A DNA stretch of 64,000 nt from Streptococcus oralis subsp. dentisani (GTDB taxonomy: Bacteria; Bacillota; Bacilli; Lactobacillales; Streptococcaceae), in NCBI RefSeq assembly GCF_002096335.1, contig NZ_NCUW01000028.1:155128-219127 (forward strand). Direction: 5' to 3'. Positions 8,977 through 16,394 of this stretch are shown here, one piece after another. A program made the translations under genes and the position numbers. The notes under the pieces were generated by a model that worked only from the letters and a program-made list of their open reading frames with translations, was not told the DNA's origin and did no database searches. The first letter of the stretch is position 1. Every line of letters starts with the position of its first letter.

Positions 8977-9834
8977 ATGAAAACATCCAAAGTTACTATT
9001 ACAATTGCTTCTACACTTGCTTCCGTCATTTTACTGACTGGCTGTGGCACAAATTCGGCAAATTCACAGACAACACAAAGTAGTACATCTGATAATCAGG
9101 TTACAATGACCTATGATCAGTTGCGTTCAAGAGAGAACACTATGTCAACTCTTTGGTATCAAAAAGCAGCTGAAACCAAGGCACTCTATCTACAAGGCTA
9201 TAATGTCGCTACTGATCGTTTGAAAGAACTACTAAAAACACAGACAGATAAACCCTACTCTATCGTTTTGGACTTAGACGAAACCGTATTAGACAATAGC
9301 CCTTATCAAGCGCAAAATGTCAAAGATGGAACAGCATTTACCCCAGAAAACTGGGATGTCTGGGTTAAAAAAGCTGCAGCCAAGGCTGTACCAGGTGCTA
9401 AAGACTTTCTCCAATTTGCAGACCAAAACGGTGTCCAAATTTACTATGTATCTGACCGCACGATAGATCAGGTAGATGATACGATCAAAAACCTAGAAAA
9501 TGAAGGAATTCCTGTACAAAGCCGCGATCATCTCATGTTCTTAGAAAAAGGTGTCAAATCTAAAGAAGGTCGTAGACAAGCAGTCCAAGAAAAAACCAAC
9601 TTAGTCATGCTACTAGGAGACAATCTTGTGGACTTTGCAGAGTTTTCAAAGACCTCTGAAACTGAGCGCAACCAAAAATTAGAGGAATTACAAAAAGAGT
9701 TTGGTGAGAAATTCATCATTTTCCCTAACCCAATGTACGGATCATGGGAAAGCACTGTTTACAATGGTAATAAATTGGACGCCAAGGGTCAAACTGAAGA
9801 GCGCCAAAAAAACTTACAAGGCTTTGATAAATAA
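8977..9834 (+). CDS. lppC: Class C acid phosphatase / 5'-nucleotidase lipoprotein, e(P4) family
   Basis: 285 aa. Signal peptide with lipobox LTGC (Cys23), so a surface lipoprotein. HAD-type catalytic motif DLDET at residues 99-103 (Asp99 nucleophile, Asp101 acid/base), and the later motif LLGDNLVDF with metal-binding Asp, match the e(P4)/LppC family, which removes phosphate from nucleotides and other phosphomonoesters outside the cell. It has its own promoter and terminator, so it is monocistronic. Length is normal for the family. Confidence 0.93.
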   Translation: MKTSKVTITIASTLASVILLTGCGTNSANSQTTQSSTSDNQVTMTYDQLRSRENTMSTLWYQKAAETKALYLQGYNVATDRLKELLKTQTDKPYSIVLDLDETVLDNSPYQAQNVKDGTAFTPENWDVWVKKAAAKAVPGAKDFLQFADQNGVQIYYVSDRTIDQVDDTIKNLENEGIPVQSRDHLMFLEKGVKSKEGRRQAVQEKTNLVMLLGDNLVDFAEFSKTSETERNQKLEELQKEFGEKFIIFPNPMYGSWESTVYNGNKLDAKGQTEERQKNLQGFDK

Positions 9835-9894
9835 AATAAGGGAGCTATATACCAGTATACACCAACCACAAGATATCGTATTTGCGAGAATAGC

Positions 9895-9931
9895 GAAAAA
9901 AGACGATTTCCAAGCGGAAATCGTCTTTTAA
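9895..9931 (+). terminator. Terminator of the acid phosphatase gene
   Basis: AAAAGACGATTTCC and GGAAATCGTCTTTT form a perfect stem with loop AAGC. A related but degenerate stem lies after the nuclease gene at 12882-12916, so the restriction cassette is bracketed by similar terminator sequences. Confidence 0.9.
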
Positions 9932-10060
9932 TAAGAAATAAATTCCTCAGAATGTTCGCTCATATACTCTGCTAGCCAGTCCATACCATACTCTAGTTTT
10001 GCCATATACCTAGCAATTGCTTTCCTATCTATTTTTTGATGCTTTCTTTTTACACATCAT
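9928..10060 (-). pseudogene. Possible frameshifted small gene
   Basis: On the minus strand an ATG at 10060 opens MMCKKK and then stops; a second frame, open from 10056, continues to TAA at 9928 and encodes KIDRKAIARYMAKLEYGM and a further acidic tail ending SEEFISY. Joining the two needs a shift in the A-rich stretch near 10040. It may be the relic of a gene of about 44 codons. Its end overlaps the phosphatase terminator, so it could also be chance. Confidence 0.25.
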
Positions 10061-10336
10061 AAACACAACCTTTTATTCGTTGAGCCGAAAAAGAACGATG
10101 ATCTATAACAAAATCAAAAGTGTACTTTTATCATAACACTTCATGTACCTGTAGTAGAATACTTCGGACAGACTAGTCTGAACGTCAATCAATTTACCAA
10201 CAACTATTTAAGAAACAGACTTTCCCAATTCAAAATGTGCCTCATATAGTATATATGTAGCCATAAATCATATTTTCTAAATGGTTTATACAGGACTGTC
10301 CGTTAGGGAAAGCAAATATGCAAAATTTAGAAATTT
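10061..10336. other. Non-coding stretch with TetR-like palindrome
   Basis: No convincing gene. Contains a perfect 12-bp palindrome CAGACTAGTCTG at 10169-10180, resembling operators of TetR-family regulators and lying just after a TAGAAT hexamer. No TetR gene is in the window, so it may be a leftover promoter/operator from an earlier gene arrangement. Confidence 0.35.
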
Positions 10337-10345
10337 TGATATAAT
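10337..10345 (+). promoter_or_regulatory. Extended -10 promoter of the restriction-modification cassette
   Basis: TGATATAAT (TG at 10337-10338, TATAAT at 10340-10345); the -35 region is weak, as usual with extended -10 promoters. Transcription would start near 10352, before the leader ORF. Confidence 0.6.
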
Positions 10346-10376
10346 AAGACTATCAAAAAGTAAAGGAACGATTGGT

Positions 10377-10508
10377 ATGAAAACAATCACAGCTCACAGC
10401 TCACAGCTCACAGCTCACAGCTCACAGCTCACAGCTCACAGCTCACAGCTCACAGCTCACAGCTCACAGCTCACAGCTCACAGCTCACAGCTCACGCTGA
10501 TTATGTAA
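10377..10508 (+). CDS. Translated leader ORF carrying a heptanucleotide tract
   Basis: The ATG at 10377 follows AAAGGAA (about 10362-10368). The ORF encodes MKTI, then the repeating peptide TAHSSQL produced by the 7-bp tract, and ends at TAA 10506-10508 in the present repeat number. Since 7 is not a multiple of 3, each gain or loss of a unit moves the reading frame. One of the other frames runs on for 35 codons after the tract and stops at 10598-10600, overlapping the methyltransferase ATG; the third stops at 10498-10500. The peptide itself is not recognisable. Confidence 0.6.
   Translation: MKTITAHSSQLTAHSSQLTAHSSQLTAHSSQLTAHSSQLTLIM
10387..10495 (+). repeat. Tandem heptanucleotide repeat, TCACAGC x 15.6
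   Basis: Fifteen perfect copies of TCACAGC (10387-10491) plus TCAC, all identical. The tract has no stop codon in any forward frame. Perfect short tandem repeats of this length are typical of slipped-strand contingency loci. It lies between a promoter/RBS/ATG and an adenine methyltransferase gene. Confidence 0.95.
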
Positions 10509-10599
10509 TCGGGCGTGTTTTTTGTCAAGCATTAAAACAGGCTTTTTCACATTTTTGTGAGGAAGCCTTTTATGCTCCCTACGAAAGTGGGGTGGCATA

Positions 10600-11622
10600 A
10601 TGGCTGGCTCACTCCACAACGCTAAAAAAGCCAAAAACGATGAGTTTTATACTCGTTATAAAGATATTGCTGAGGAAATGGGGCATTATAGAGAACACTT
10701 TAGAGATAAGGTTATCTACTGTAATTGTGATGACCCAACACAATCAAATTTTTGGCGTTATTTTCATAACAATTTTGCTAGTTTGGGTATTAAAAAACTG
10801 ATAGCAACACATTTTCAAGAAGATAGCGAACCTTCGTATGCTCTGATTTATGAAGGTGGCGATGACTTCAATATGGAAGCAGGAAATATTGTAACTATTT
10901 ATGGAGATGATGAATACACAGCGGGAGATTTCCGAAGCGAGGACAGCATAAAATACCTGAAAGAAGCAGATGTTGTTATAACTAACCCTCCGTTTAGTTT
11001 GTTTAAGGAGTATATTAGCCAACTAATCAATTACAACAAATCGTTTATTGTTGTTGGAAATAAGAACGCTGTTACCTATAAAGAAGTATTCCCTTTAATC
11101 AAGAATAACCAAATCTGGATTGGAGCTCGAAACATGAACTCTGACTTTTGGTTGTATGTTCCAGATGGGGCTGATTATGAAAAACTGGATGAAGATGGTA
11201 GAGAAGTAAAACATATTATGGCATGTTGGTATACTAACCTAGATTTGAAAAAACGGCACGATGGCTTATGGCATGTTGGAGATAAGTTTGACCTTACAAA
11301 GGCTCATAAATATTACGAGGGTTTTGAAGATAAATACCCTAAATATGAGAATTATAATGCTATTGAAGTTACATTTGTCAAAGATATTCCCATTGATTAT
11401 GATGGAATTATGGGTGTTCCCATTACTTTTATGGACAAATTTAATCCAAAGGAATTTGAAATTTTATGGACTACTGACAGAGGAGGAGATGGAATGTTAG
11501 AGGATTATAAACTCCCACATTCTCGATATGATGCTCCAGTAATTAGCGGAGAGGGGAAATATAAACGTATTTTGATAAGAAATTTAAATCCTATCAGCCG
11601 TGCGGAAGACAGAGGTTATTAA
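10600..11622 (+). CDS. EcoRI-type adenine-specific DNA methyltransferase
   Basis: 340 aa. Catalytic motif NPPF at residues 129-132 (VVITNPPFSLFKEYI) marks an N6-adenine methyltransferase; the region near residues 36-55 (VIYCNCDDP...FWRYF) is typical of the M.EcoRI-like family. It should protect host DNA by methylating adenine in an unknown recognition site. The own RBS is poor (GGGGTGG), and the ATG at 10600 overlaps the TAA of the long leader frame as TAATG, which favours translation by re-initiation. Its A+T content is clearly higher than neighbouring housekeeping genes, suggesting horizontal transfer. Partner nuclease follows 15 bases later. Confidence 0.88.
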   Translation: MAGSLHNAKKAKNDEFYTRYKDIAEEMGHYREHFRDKVIYCNCDDPTQSNFWRYFHNNFASLGIKKLIATHFQEDSEPSYALIYEGGDDFNMEAGNIVTIYGDDEYTAGDFRSEDSIKYLKEADVVITNPPFSLFKEYISQLINYNKSFIVVGNKNAVTYKEVFPLIKNNQIWIGARNMNSDFWLYVPDGADYEKLDEDGREVKHIMACWYTNLDLKKRHDGLWHVGDKFDLTKAHKYYEGFEDKYPKYENYNAIEVTFVKDIPIDYDGIMGVPITFMDKFNPKEFEILWTTDRGGDGMLEDYKLPHSRYDAPVISGEGKYKRILIRNLNPISRAEDRGY

Positions 11623-11637
11623 CAAGGAGGTAATATT

Positions 11638-12876
11638 ATGAAAGTAACTAGATTAAGAGATTTACTAAATAAACCATTTACTATTCGAGATTTAGCTAGT
11701 GGTTATACAAATAATGATGATGGCGCAACAACAGACGCTGTAAAAGGATATAATGGTAACTTGAATATTCGTCCGTCTTATCAGAGAAATAGCGTATATA
11801 ACGAAGATAAGAGACAAGCTGTAATTCAAACCGTTTTAGATGAGTGTCCTTTAGGTATTATGTACTGGGTTGATTTAGGAAACGGACAATATGAAGTTCT
11901 CGATGGTCAACAACGTATTTTAGCTATTTGTAATTATGTTATGGGGAATTACTCTGTAAAATCAAGTAAATTTCCATCCAGTGCTCCACAACAAGATTTC
12001 CCAAATCTTCAGATGAACCTAACTGACTTAGCAGAACAAATTCTTGATTATGAGTTAGACATATATGTTTGTGAAGGAACTGCGTCCGAAAAAATGAAAT
12101 GGTTTCATGTTATCAATACAGCAGGCGAACCATTAAATGAGCAAGAATTAAGAAACTCTGCTTATACAGGAACTTGGCTTTCTGATGCTAAACAAAGATT
12201 TTCAACAAAGACTGGACGTGGCGTTGTACTTGCTGACGAGAATCCGAATAACGATAAAGCAGAACCACTATTAAATGGTAATTGGAATAGACAAGAGTAT
12301 CTACAAACTGCTATTAAATGGGCTTCACAAAATGATAATGACGATAGTACAAATACAATCGAAGATTATATGTTGAAGCATCAAGGAGATGCAGATGCTT
12401 CTGAATTATGGCAAAATTTTTCTGCCATAATTGAATGGGTTCGTGGAAAGTTTATAAGCTATCAAAACAGTTTGAAAGGGATGGATTGGGGAACAATCTA
12501 CAAAGAGTATCAATTAGGACAGTTAGACAACAATATCATCAAAAATAGTGCTTCTGTCATTAACGAAAAAATTGCAGAGTTGGTAAATGATGATGAAGTC
12601 ACAACTAAAATGAAAGGGATTTATCAGTACATCATTTACGGAGATTCCAAATATCTCCAACTTAGAGCTTTTGATGATAAAACCATCAAGCAAAAATATG
12701 AAGAACAGAGCCATCACTGCGTTTATTGTGTGGATGAAGGAAACAACAGGGAGTATGCTCTTAAAGAACTAGCAGGCGACCATATTACACCCTGGTCTTT
12801 AGGTGGAAAAACTGTCCCTGAAAATTGCCAACTATTATGTAAAAAGCACAACTCTTCAAAAGGGAACAACTATTAA
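11638..12876 (+). CDS. DUF262-HNH nuclease (restriction-like partner of the methyltransferase)
   Basis: 412 aa. N-terminal DUF262 (ParB/Srx-like fold, as in GmrS/SspE-type proteins) with the DGQQR motif at residues 89-93 and upstream RPSYQRNSVY; C-terminal HNH nuclease (residues about 359-412) with zinc cysteines CVYC and CKKH, catalytic DH at 381-382 and Asn396. Strong RBS AAGGAGG. DUF262 proteins often act as nucleotide-dependent restriction effectors against modified or phage DNA. Paired with an EcoRI-type methyltransferase, it most likely forms a restriction-modification or modification-sensing defence system. The recognition sequence and the need for NTP are unknown. Confidence 0.85.
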   Translation: MKVTRLRDLLNKPFTIRDLASGYTNNDDGATTDAVKGYNGNLNIRPSYQRNSVYNEDKRQAVIQTVLDECPLGIMYWVDLGNGQYEVLDGQQRILAICNYVMGNYSVKSSKFPSSAPQQDFPNLQMNLTDLAEQILDYELDIYVCEGTASEKMKWFHVINTAGEPLNEQELRNSAYTGTWLSDAKQRFSTKTGRGVVLADENPNNDKAEPLLNGNWNRQEYLQTAIKWASQNDNDDSTNTIEDYMLKHQGDADASELWQNFSAIIEWVRGKFISYQNSLKGMDWGTIYKEYQLGQLDNNIIKNSASVINEKIAELVNDDEVTTKMKGIYQYIIYGDSKYLQLRAFDDKTIKQKYEEQSHHCVYCVDEGNNREYALKELAGDHITPWSLGGKTVPENCQLLCKKHNSSKGNNY

Positions 12877-12881
12877 AATTG

Positions 12882-12916
12882 AAAAGGCGACTTCCAAAAC
12901 GGAAATCGTCTTTTTT
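12882..12916 (+). terminator. Terminator of the restriction cassette
   Basis: GGCGACTTCC pairs imperfectly with GGAAATCGTC across AAAAC, followed by TTTTTT. The 3' arm is identical to that of the terminator at 9895-9931. Confidence 0.8.
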
Positions 12917-12976
12917 GATATTCTCATAAATACAATATGTTGTTGGTGTTGTAAACTGGTATATAGTTCCCATAAT

Positions 12977-13239
12977 TTAAATACGCTTCACCTTAAGTAA
13001 TTTTGAAAAACCTAAGAATGCATTGTAGTATTCTTGTTTTCTCTTCATTGTAGAGACAAAAGCTAATTTTACAGGAACTGCGTTGACTCTTGAATGTTTA
13101 AAACTTAAATCATCTGATTGTGGGATAAATCTTAATTCCTCTTCCAATGTTGAGAAAACAAGAGGGAGAGTACCTAAAATGGGACGTAAACGGAATGACC
13201 AACTATTTAAATTCTTTTCAGGATAAATAACTTAGGCAT
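12977..13239 (-). pseudogene. Frameshifted gene of about 87 codons, unknown function
   Basis: GGAGG precedes ATG at 13239, which starts MPKLFILKRI and stops. A frame one base off runs from near there to TAA at 12977 and encodes YPEKNLNSWSFRLRPI, then GTLPLVFSTLEEELRF and ends FSKLLKVKRI. Joining the frames gives a plausible small protein, so this is probably an inactivated gene. I do not recognise the family. It fills most of the gap between the restriction cassette and glmS. Confidence 0.45.
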
Positions 13240-13280
13240 TAATACAATGCCTCCTCATTCAAGGATACCAAGAGAGAGCA

Positions 13281-13306
13281 AAAAAGTCTAGGAGGACTAG
13301 ACTTTC
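13281..13306 (-). terminator. glmS terminator
   Basis: AAAGTCTAG (13283-13291) and CTAGACTTT (13297-13305) form a 9-bp stem; on the minus strand a T-run follows. It begins only a few bases after the glmS stop codon. Confidence 0.85.
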
Positions 13307-13311
13307 TTAGC

Positions 13312-15120
13312 TTATTCTACTGTTACTGACTTAGCAAGGTTACGTGGTTTGTCCACATCAAGACCACGGTGGAGGGTTGCAAAGTAAGCGACCAATTGCG
13401 TTGGTACGACCATTGAGATTGGTGAGAGGTAAGGATGTACGGTCGTAAGGACGATATCATCTGTCTCTTTAGCAACATTCTCTTCAGCGATAGTGAGAAC
13501 CTTGGCACCACGGGCTGCGACCTCTTGGATATTTCCACGAGTATGATTAGCAAGGACTGGATCTGACAAGAGGGCCAATACAGGTGTTCCTTCTTCAATC
13601 AAGGCGATGGTTCCGTGCTTGAGTTCTCCTGCCGCAAAACCTTCACATTGAATGTAAGAAATCTCTTTGAGCTTGAGACTGGCTTCCATGGCTACATAGT
13701 AGTCTTGACCACGTCCGATGTAAAAGGCGTTGCGAGTTGTTTCAAGAAGCTCACGAACTTTAGCATCGATTGTTTCTTTTTCTGAAAGAGTTGATTCGAT
13801 AGACTGAGCCACGATTGACAACTCATGAACCAGGTCAAAGTCTTGAGCTTTAGCATTGCCATTTGCTTCTCCGACTGCTTTTGCAAGAAATGCAAGAGCT
13901 GCGATTTGCGCTGTATAAGCTTTAGTTGAAGCCACTGCGATTTCAGGACCCGCGTGAAGGAGCATGGTATGGTTGGCTTCACGTGAAAGAGTTGATCCTG
14001 GCACGTTTGTTACAGTTAAGCTAGGGATGCCCATTTCATTAGCCTTAACCAAAACCTGGCGGCTATCCGCTGTTTCACCAGACTGGCTGATAAAGATGAA
14101 GAGTGGTTTCTGGCTGAGAAGTGGCATACCGTAGCCCCACTCAGATGAAATTCCAAGTTCAACAGGTGTATCCGTCAATTCTTCCAGCATTTTCTTAGAA
14201 GCAAATCCTGCGTGGTAAGATGTCCCAGCTGCAAGGATGTAGATGCGGTCTGCCTCTCGAACAGCCTTGATGATAGCTGGATCTACCACTACTTGACCAG
14301 CCTCATCTGTGTAGGCTTGGATGAGTTTACGCATGACCGTTGGTTGCTCGTCAATTTCCTTGAGCATGTAGTAAGGGTAAGTTCCCTTACCGATATCTGA
14401 CAAATCAAGCTCAGCAGTGTAGCTAGCACGCTCACGACGATTGCCATCATAGTCTTGAATTTCGACACTATCCGCCTTGACAATTACCAATTCTTGGTCA
14501 TGGATTTCCATGTATTGGTTGGTCTCACGAATCATAGCCATAGCATCCGAGCAGACCATGTTGTAACCATCTCCGAGACCAATCAAAAGTGGTGACTTGT
14601 TCTTAGCGACATAGATAACATCTGGATTTTCAGAGTCAATCAAGGCAAAGGCATAAGAACCACGGATGATGTGAAGGGCTTTTTTGAAAGCTTCAAGAAC
14701 TGAGAAACCATCTTCTTCCACAAACTTTCCAATCAAGTGCACTGCGATTTCCGTATCTGTTTGCCCCTTGAAGTGGTGACCTGCAAGGTATTCTTCCTTG
14801 ATTTCAAGGTAGTTTTCAATGACCCCATTGTGCACCAAGACAAAACGTCCAGTCTCCGATCGATGTGGGTGAGCGTTATCTTCCGTTGGTTTACCATGAG
14901 TCGCCCAACGCGTATGTCCGATACCAGTTGTTCCCTCAACACCAGTAGTTTTAGCAGACAATTCTGCGATACGACCTACAGCCTTGACTAGGTGATTTTC
15001 AGCACCACCTAGGACAAAAATCCCCGCAGAATCATAGCCACGGTATTCAAGTTTTTCAAGCCCTTGAATCAAAATATCAGTTGCATTTGTGTTTCCAACA
15101 ACACCGACAATTCCACACAT
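13312..15120 (-). CDS. glmS: Glutamine--fructose-6-phosphate aminotransferase (isomerizing)
   Basis: 602 aa. Makes glucosamine-6-phosphate from fructose-6-phosphate and glutamine, the entry into cell wall amino sugars. N-terminal MCGIVG with Cys2 as the glutaminase nucleophile, then two SIS domains ([16 protein letters not shown]) and the C-terminal KSVTVE. Promoter and two candidate NagR sites lie upstream. No glmS ribozyme is seen in the short leader, as expected for streptococci, where control is at transcription. Confidence 0.98.
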   Translation of the reverse strand: MCGIVGVVGNTNATDILIQGLEKLEYRGYDSAGIFVLGGAENHLVKAVGRIAELSAKTTGVEGTTGIGHTRWATHGKPTEDNAHPHRSETGRFVLVHNGVIENYLEIKEEYLAGHHFKGQTDTEIAVHLIGKFVEEDGFSVLEAFKKALHIIRGSYAFALIDSENPDVIYVAKNKSPLLIGLGDGYNMVCSDAMAMIRETNQYMEIHDQELVIVKADSVEIQDYDGNRRERASYTAELDLSDIGKGTYPYYMLKEIDEQPTVMRKLIQAYTDEAGQVVVDPAIIKAVREADRIYILAAGTSYHAGFASKKMLEELTDTPVELGISSEWGYGMPLLSQKPLFIFISQSGETADSRQVLVKANEMGIPSLTVTNVPGSTLSREANHTMLLHAGPEIAVASTKAYTAQIAALAFLAKAVGEANGNAKAQDFDLVHELSIVAQSIESTLSEKETIDAKVRELLETTRNAFYIGRGQDYYVAMEASLKLKEISYIQCEGFAAGELKHGTIALIEEGTPVLALLSDPVLANHTRGNIQEVAARGAKVLTIAEENVAKETDDIVLTTVHPYLSPISMVVPTQLVAYFATLHRGLDVDKPRNLAKSVTVE

Positions 15121-15157
15121 AGTATATACGACACAGACCAGCTGTGCTTTCCCCTTA

Positions 15158-15254
15158 AATTGGTATAGTCTGATTTTCCTTTTACAGAATCAGCAAAAAC
15201 AGTATATACTTGTTTTCATAGCTTGTCAAGGATAAAAATTGGTATAACTTTTAT
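15158..15254 (-). promoter_or_regulatory. glmS promoter with two NagR-like operator sites
   Basis: On the minus strand: TTGACA (15224-15229), 17-base spacer, TATACT (15201-15206). Two copies of AATTGGTATA, at 15237-15254 (just upstream of -35) and 15158-15175 (downstream of the start site), each extend into NagR/DasR-like boxes. NagR (GntR family) is known to repress glmS in S. mutans; the link here is inferred. A small hairpin, CACAG/CTGTG, lies in the leader near the start codon. Confidence 0.65.
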
Positions 15255-15345
15255 AGAGTACCTAAAATTGCAATTTCATCTAATGGCTGACAAGCTGACA
15301 TTGACAGTTTAATCTAGGAAAATGAGAGATTTATGTCTAAAAGCC

Positions 15346-15373
15346 AAAAGCTAGATAGAAAAATCTAACTTTT
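15346..15373 (-). terminator. Terminator of the MarR-DUF1304 operon
   Basis: AAAAGCTAGAT pairs with ATCTAACTTTT with one mismatch; a T-rich stretch follows on the minus strand. Confidence 0.6.
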
Positions 15374-15399
15374 GTAGGTAACAAAAAGACGCTACTTTC

Positions 15400-15762
15400 T
15401 TATTTCAAAAACAAAATACTCAGCAAAGTCAAAATAGCTGGTCCACCTTGCTTCAGAATAATCTTCTTGTCTGCTGTTAGAGAACCGTAGGTCGCTGCAC
15501 CAAGCACAAATAAAACAAAGATGGTCACAATTTCCAAACTTTGTGAGAAATAAATCCCGTACAAGAGAAAGACCCCTATCAAAGCATTATAAATCCCTTG
15601 GTTTTTAAACAGTGAGGTGACAGAGGGTCGAGTCAACTCTTCCTTGTCCATATTAAATACGCGACTAGTAGTATCTGATTGCGTAGCCACACTTTCCAAA
15701 TAAAAAATGTAAAAATGCTCCAAAGCAACGATAGTTGCTAAAATAATTGTAAAAATAGACAT
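15400..15762 (-). CDS. DUF1304 family small membrane protein
   Basis: 120 aa with four predicted membrane helices. The N-terminal EHFYIFYLE matches the conserved EHxYIxYLE of DUF1304 membrane proteins, whose function is unknown. It follows a MarR regulator gene by 10 bases and is probably its target operon partner; the MarR link hints at a role in stress or export of small compounds, but this is inference. Confidence 0.8.
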   Translation of the reverse strand: MSIFTIILATIVALEHFYIFYLESVATQSDTTSRVFNMDKEELTRPSVTSLFKNQGIYNALIGVFLLYGIYFSQSLEIVTIFVLFVLGAATYGSLTADKKIILKQGGPAILTLLSILFLK

Positions 15763-15772
15763 ATTCTTCTCC

Positions 15773-16198
15773 TTAAATTTCTATCTCTTCTAAGCCAGAT
15801 ATCAACTTTTCTAACAAGCGACTGAACTCTTCTCGCTCTCCTTTTGTAAGTACGCTTTCCATCTGACTCTTTACCTTTATATGTTGTTGGGGAGAGTTGG
15901 TTACTAGTTGTTCTCTCGCAAAGTCTGTCACTTCCACCAAAACCTCCCTCTGGTTTTCAGGATTCCGACGTCGCTTGACCAAACCTTCCTTTTCCAAAAT
16001 TTTAAAGTGCCGTGTCAAGGCAGCCTGATCAATTTTCAATCTCTCCTGAACCGCAATTTGATTACAAGGAGACTGTTCAATCAAGAAACATAATATCTGA
16101 TAACGAGTGAGGCTAATCCCCAATTGTCGTTCGAATAGTTGTGTCATAGACTGATCTGCTAACCGTAGTCGATACAGTAAATCTTGGATTGTTACCAT
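15773..16198 (-). CDS. MarR family transcriptional regulator
   Basis: 141 aa from the second ATG (16198), chosen because AGGAGG is only two bases from the first ATG but five from the second. Winged-helix region near residues 50-85 (IAVQERLKIDQAALTRHFKILE, then a basic wing VKRRRNPENQ) is typical of MarR. It likely represses its own operon through the two palindromes upstream. The ligand is unknown. Confidence 0.9.
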   Translation of the reverse strand: MVTIQDLLYRLRLADQSMTQLFERQLGISLTRYQILCFLIEQSPCNQIAVQERLKIDQAALTRHFKILEKEGLVKRRRNPENQREVLVEVTDFAREQLVTNSPQQHIKVKSQMESVLTKGEREEFSRLLEKLISGLEEIEI

Positions 16199-16216
16199 CA
16201 TTCCCTCCTAACATAT

Positions 16217-16271
16217 TTGATTTATCAACTATTGACTTATCAAGTATAATATAAACCAAAAAATAAATCAA
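16217..16271 (-). promoter_or_regulatory. marR-DUF1304 promoter with tandem MarR-like operators
   Basis: Minus strand: TTGATT (16266-16271), 17-base spacer, TATACT (16243-16248). Two palindromes, TTGATAAGTCAA (16232-16243) and TTGATAAATCAA (16217-16228), lie at and after the -10, 15 bp apart; position and symmetry fit autorepression by the MarR protein. Confidence 0.7.
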
Positions 16272-16352
16272 GAAATATGCTTACATTTTCTTGAAATATT
16301 ACTCACTTCCCCATCTTTGTTCCTTTTATCCTGAAGCAATCACACACAAAAA

Positions 16353-16384
16353 AGAAGTGGAAACTCAATCAGTTCCCAACTTCC
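16353..16384 (-). terminator. Terminator of the LysM protein gene
   Basis: GGAAGTTGGGAACT and AGTTTCCACTTC pair around a short loop on the minus strand, followed by TTTTTT. Confidence 0.75.
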
Positions 16385-16394
16385 ATTTTAATGA

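Noticed and set aside
9928..10060. Intact small antitoxin-like gene
   Set aside because: Needs a frameshift and overlaps a terminator, so it is listed only as a doubtful relic.
10377..10508. CRISPR array at the heptamer tract
   Set aside because: Units are 7 bp with no spacers; this is a microsatellite.
15121..15200. glmS ribozyme in the glmS leader
   Set aside because: The leader after the predicted start is only about 70 nt and lacks the ribozyme core. A sigma-A promoter with NagR-like sites gives a better explanation.
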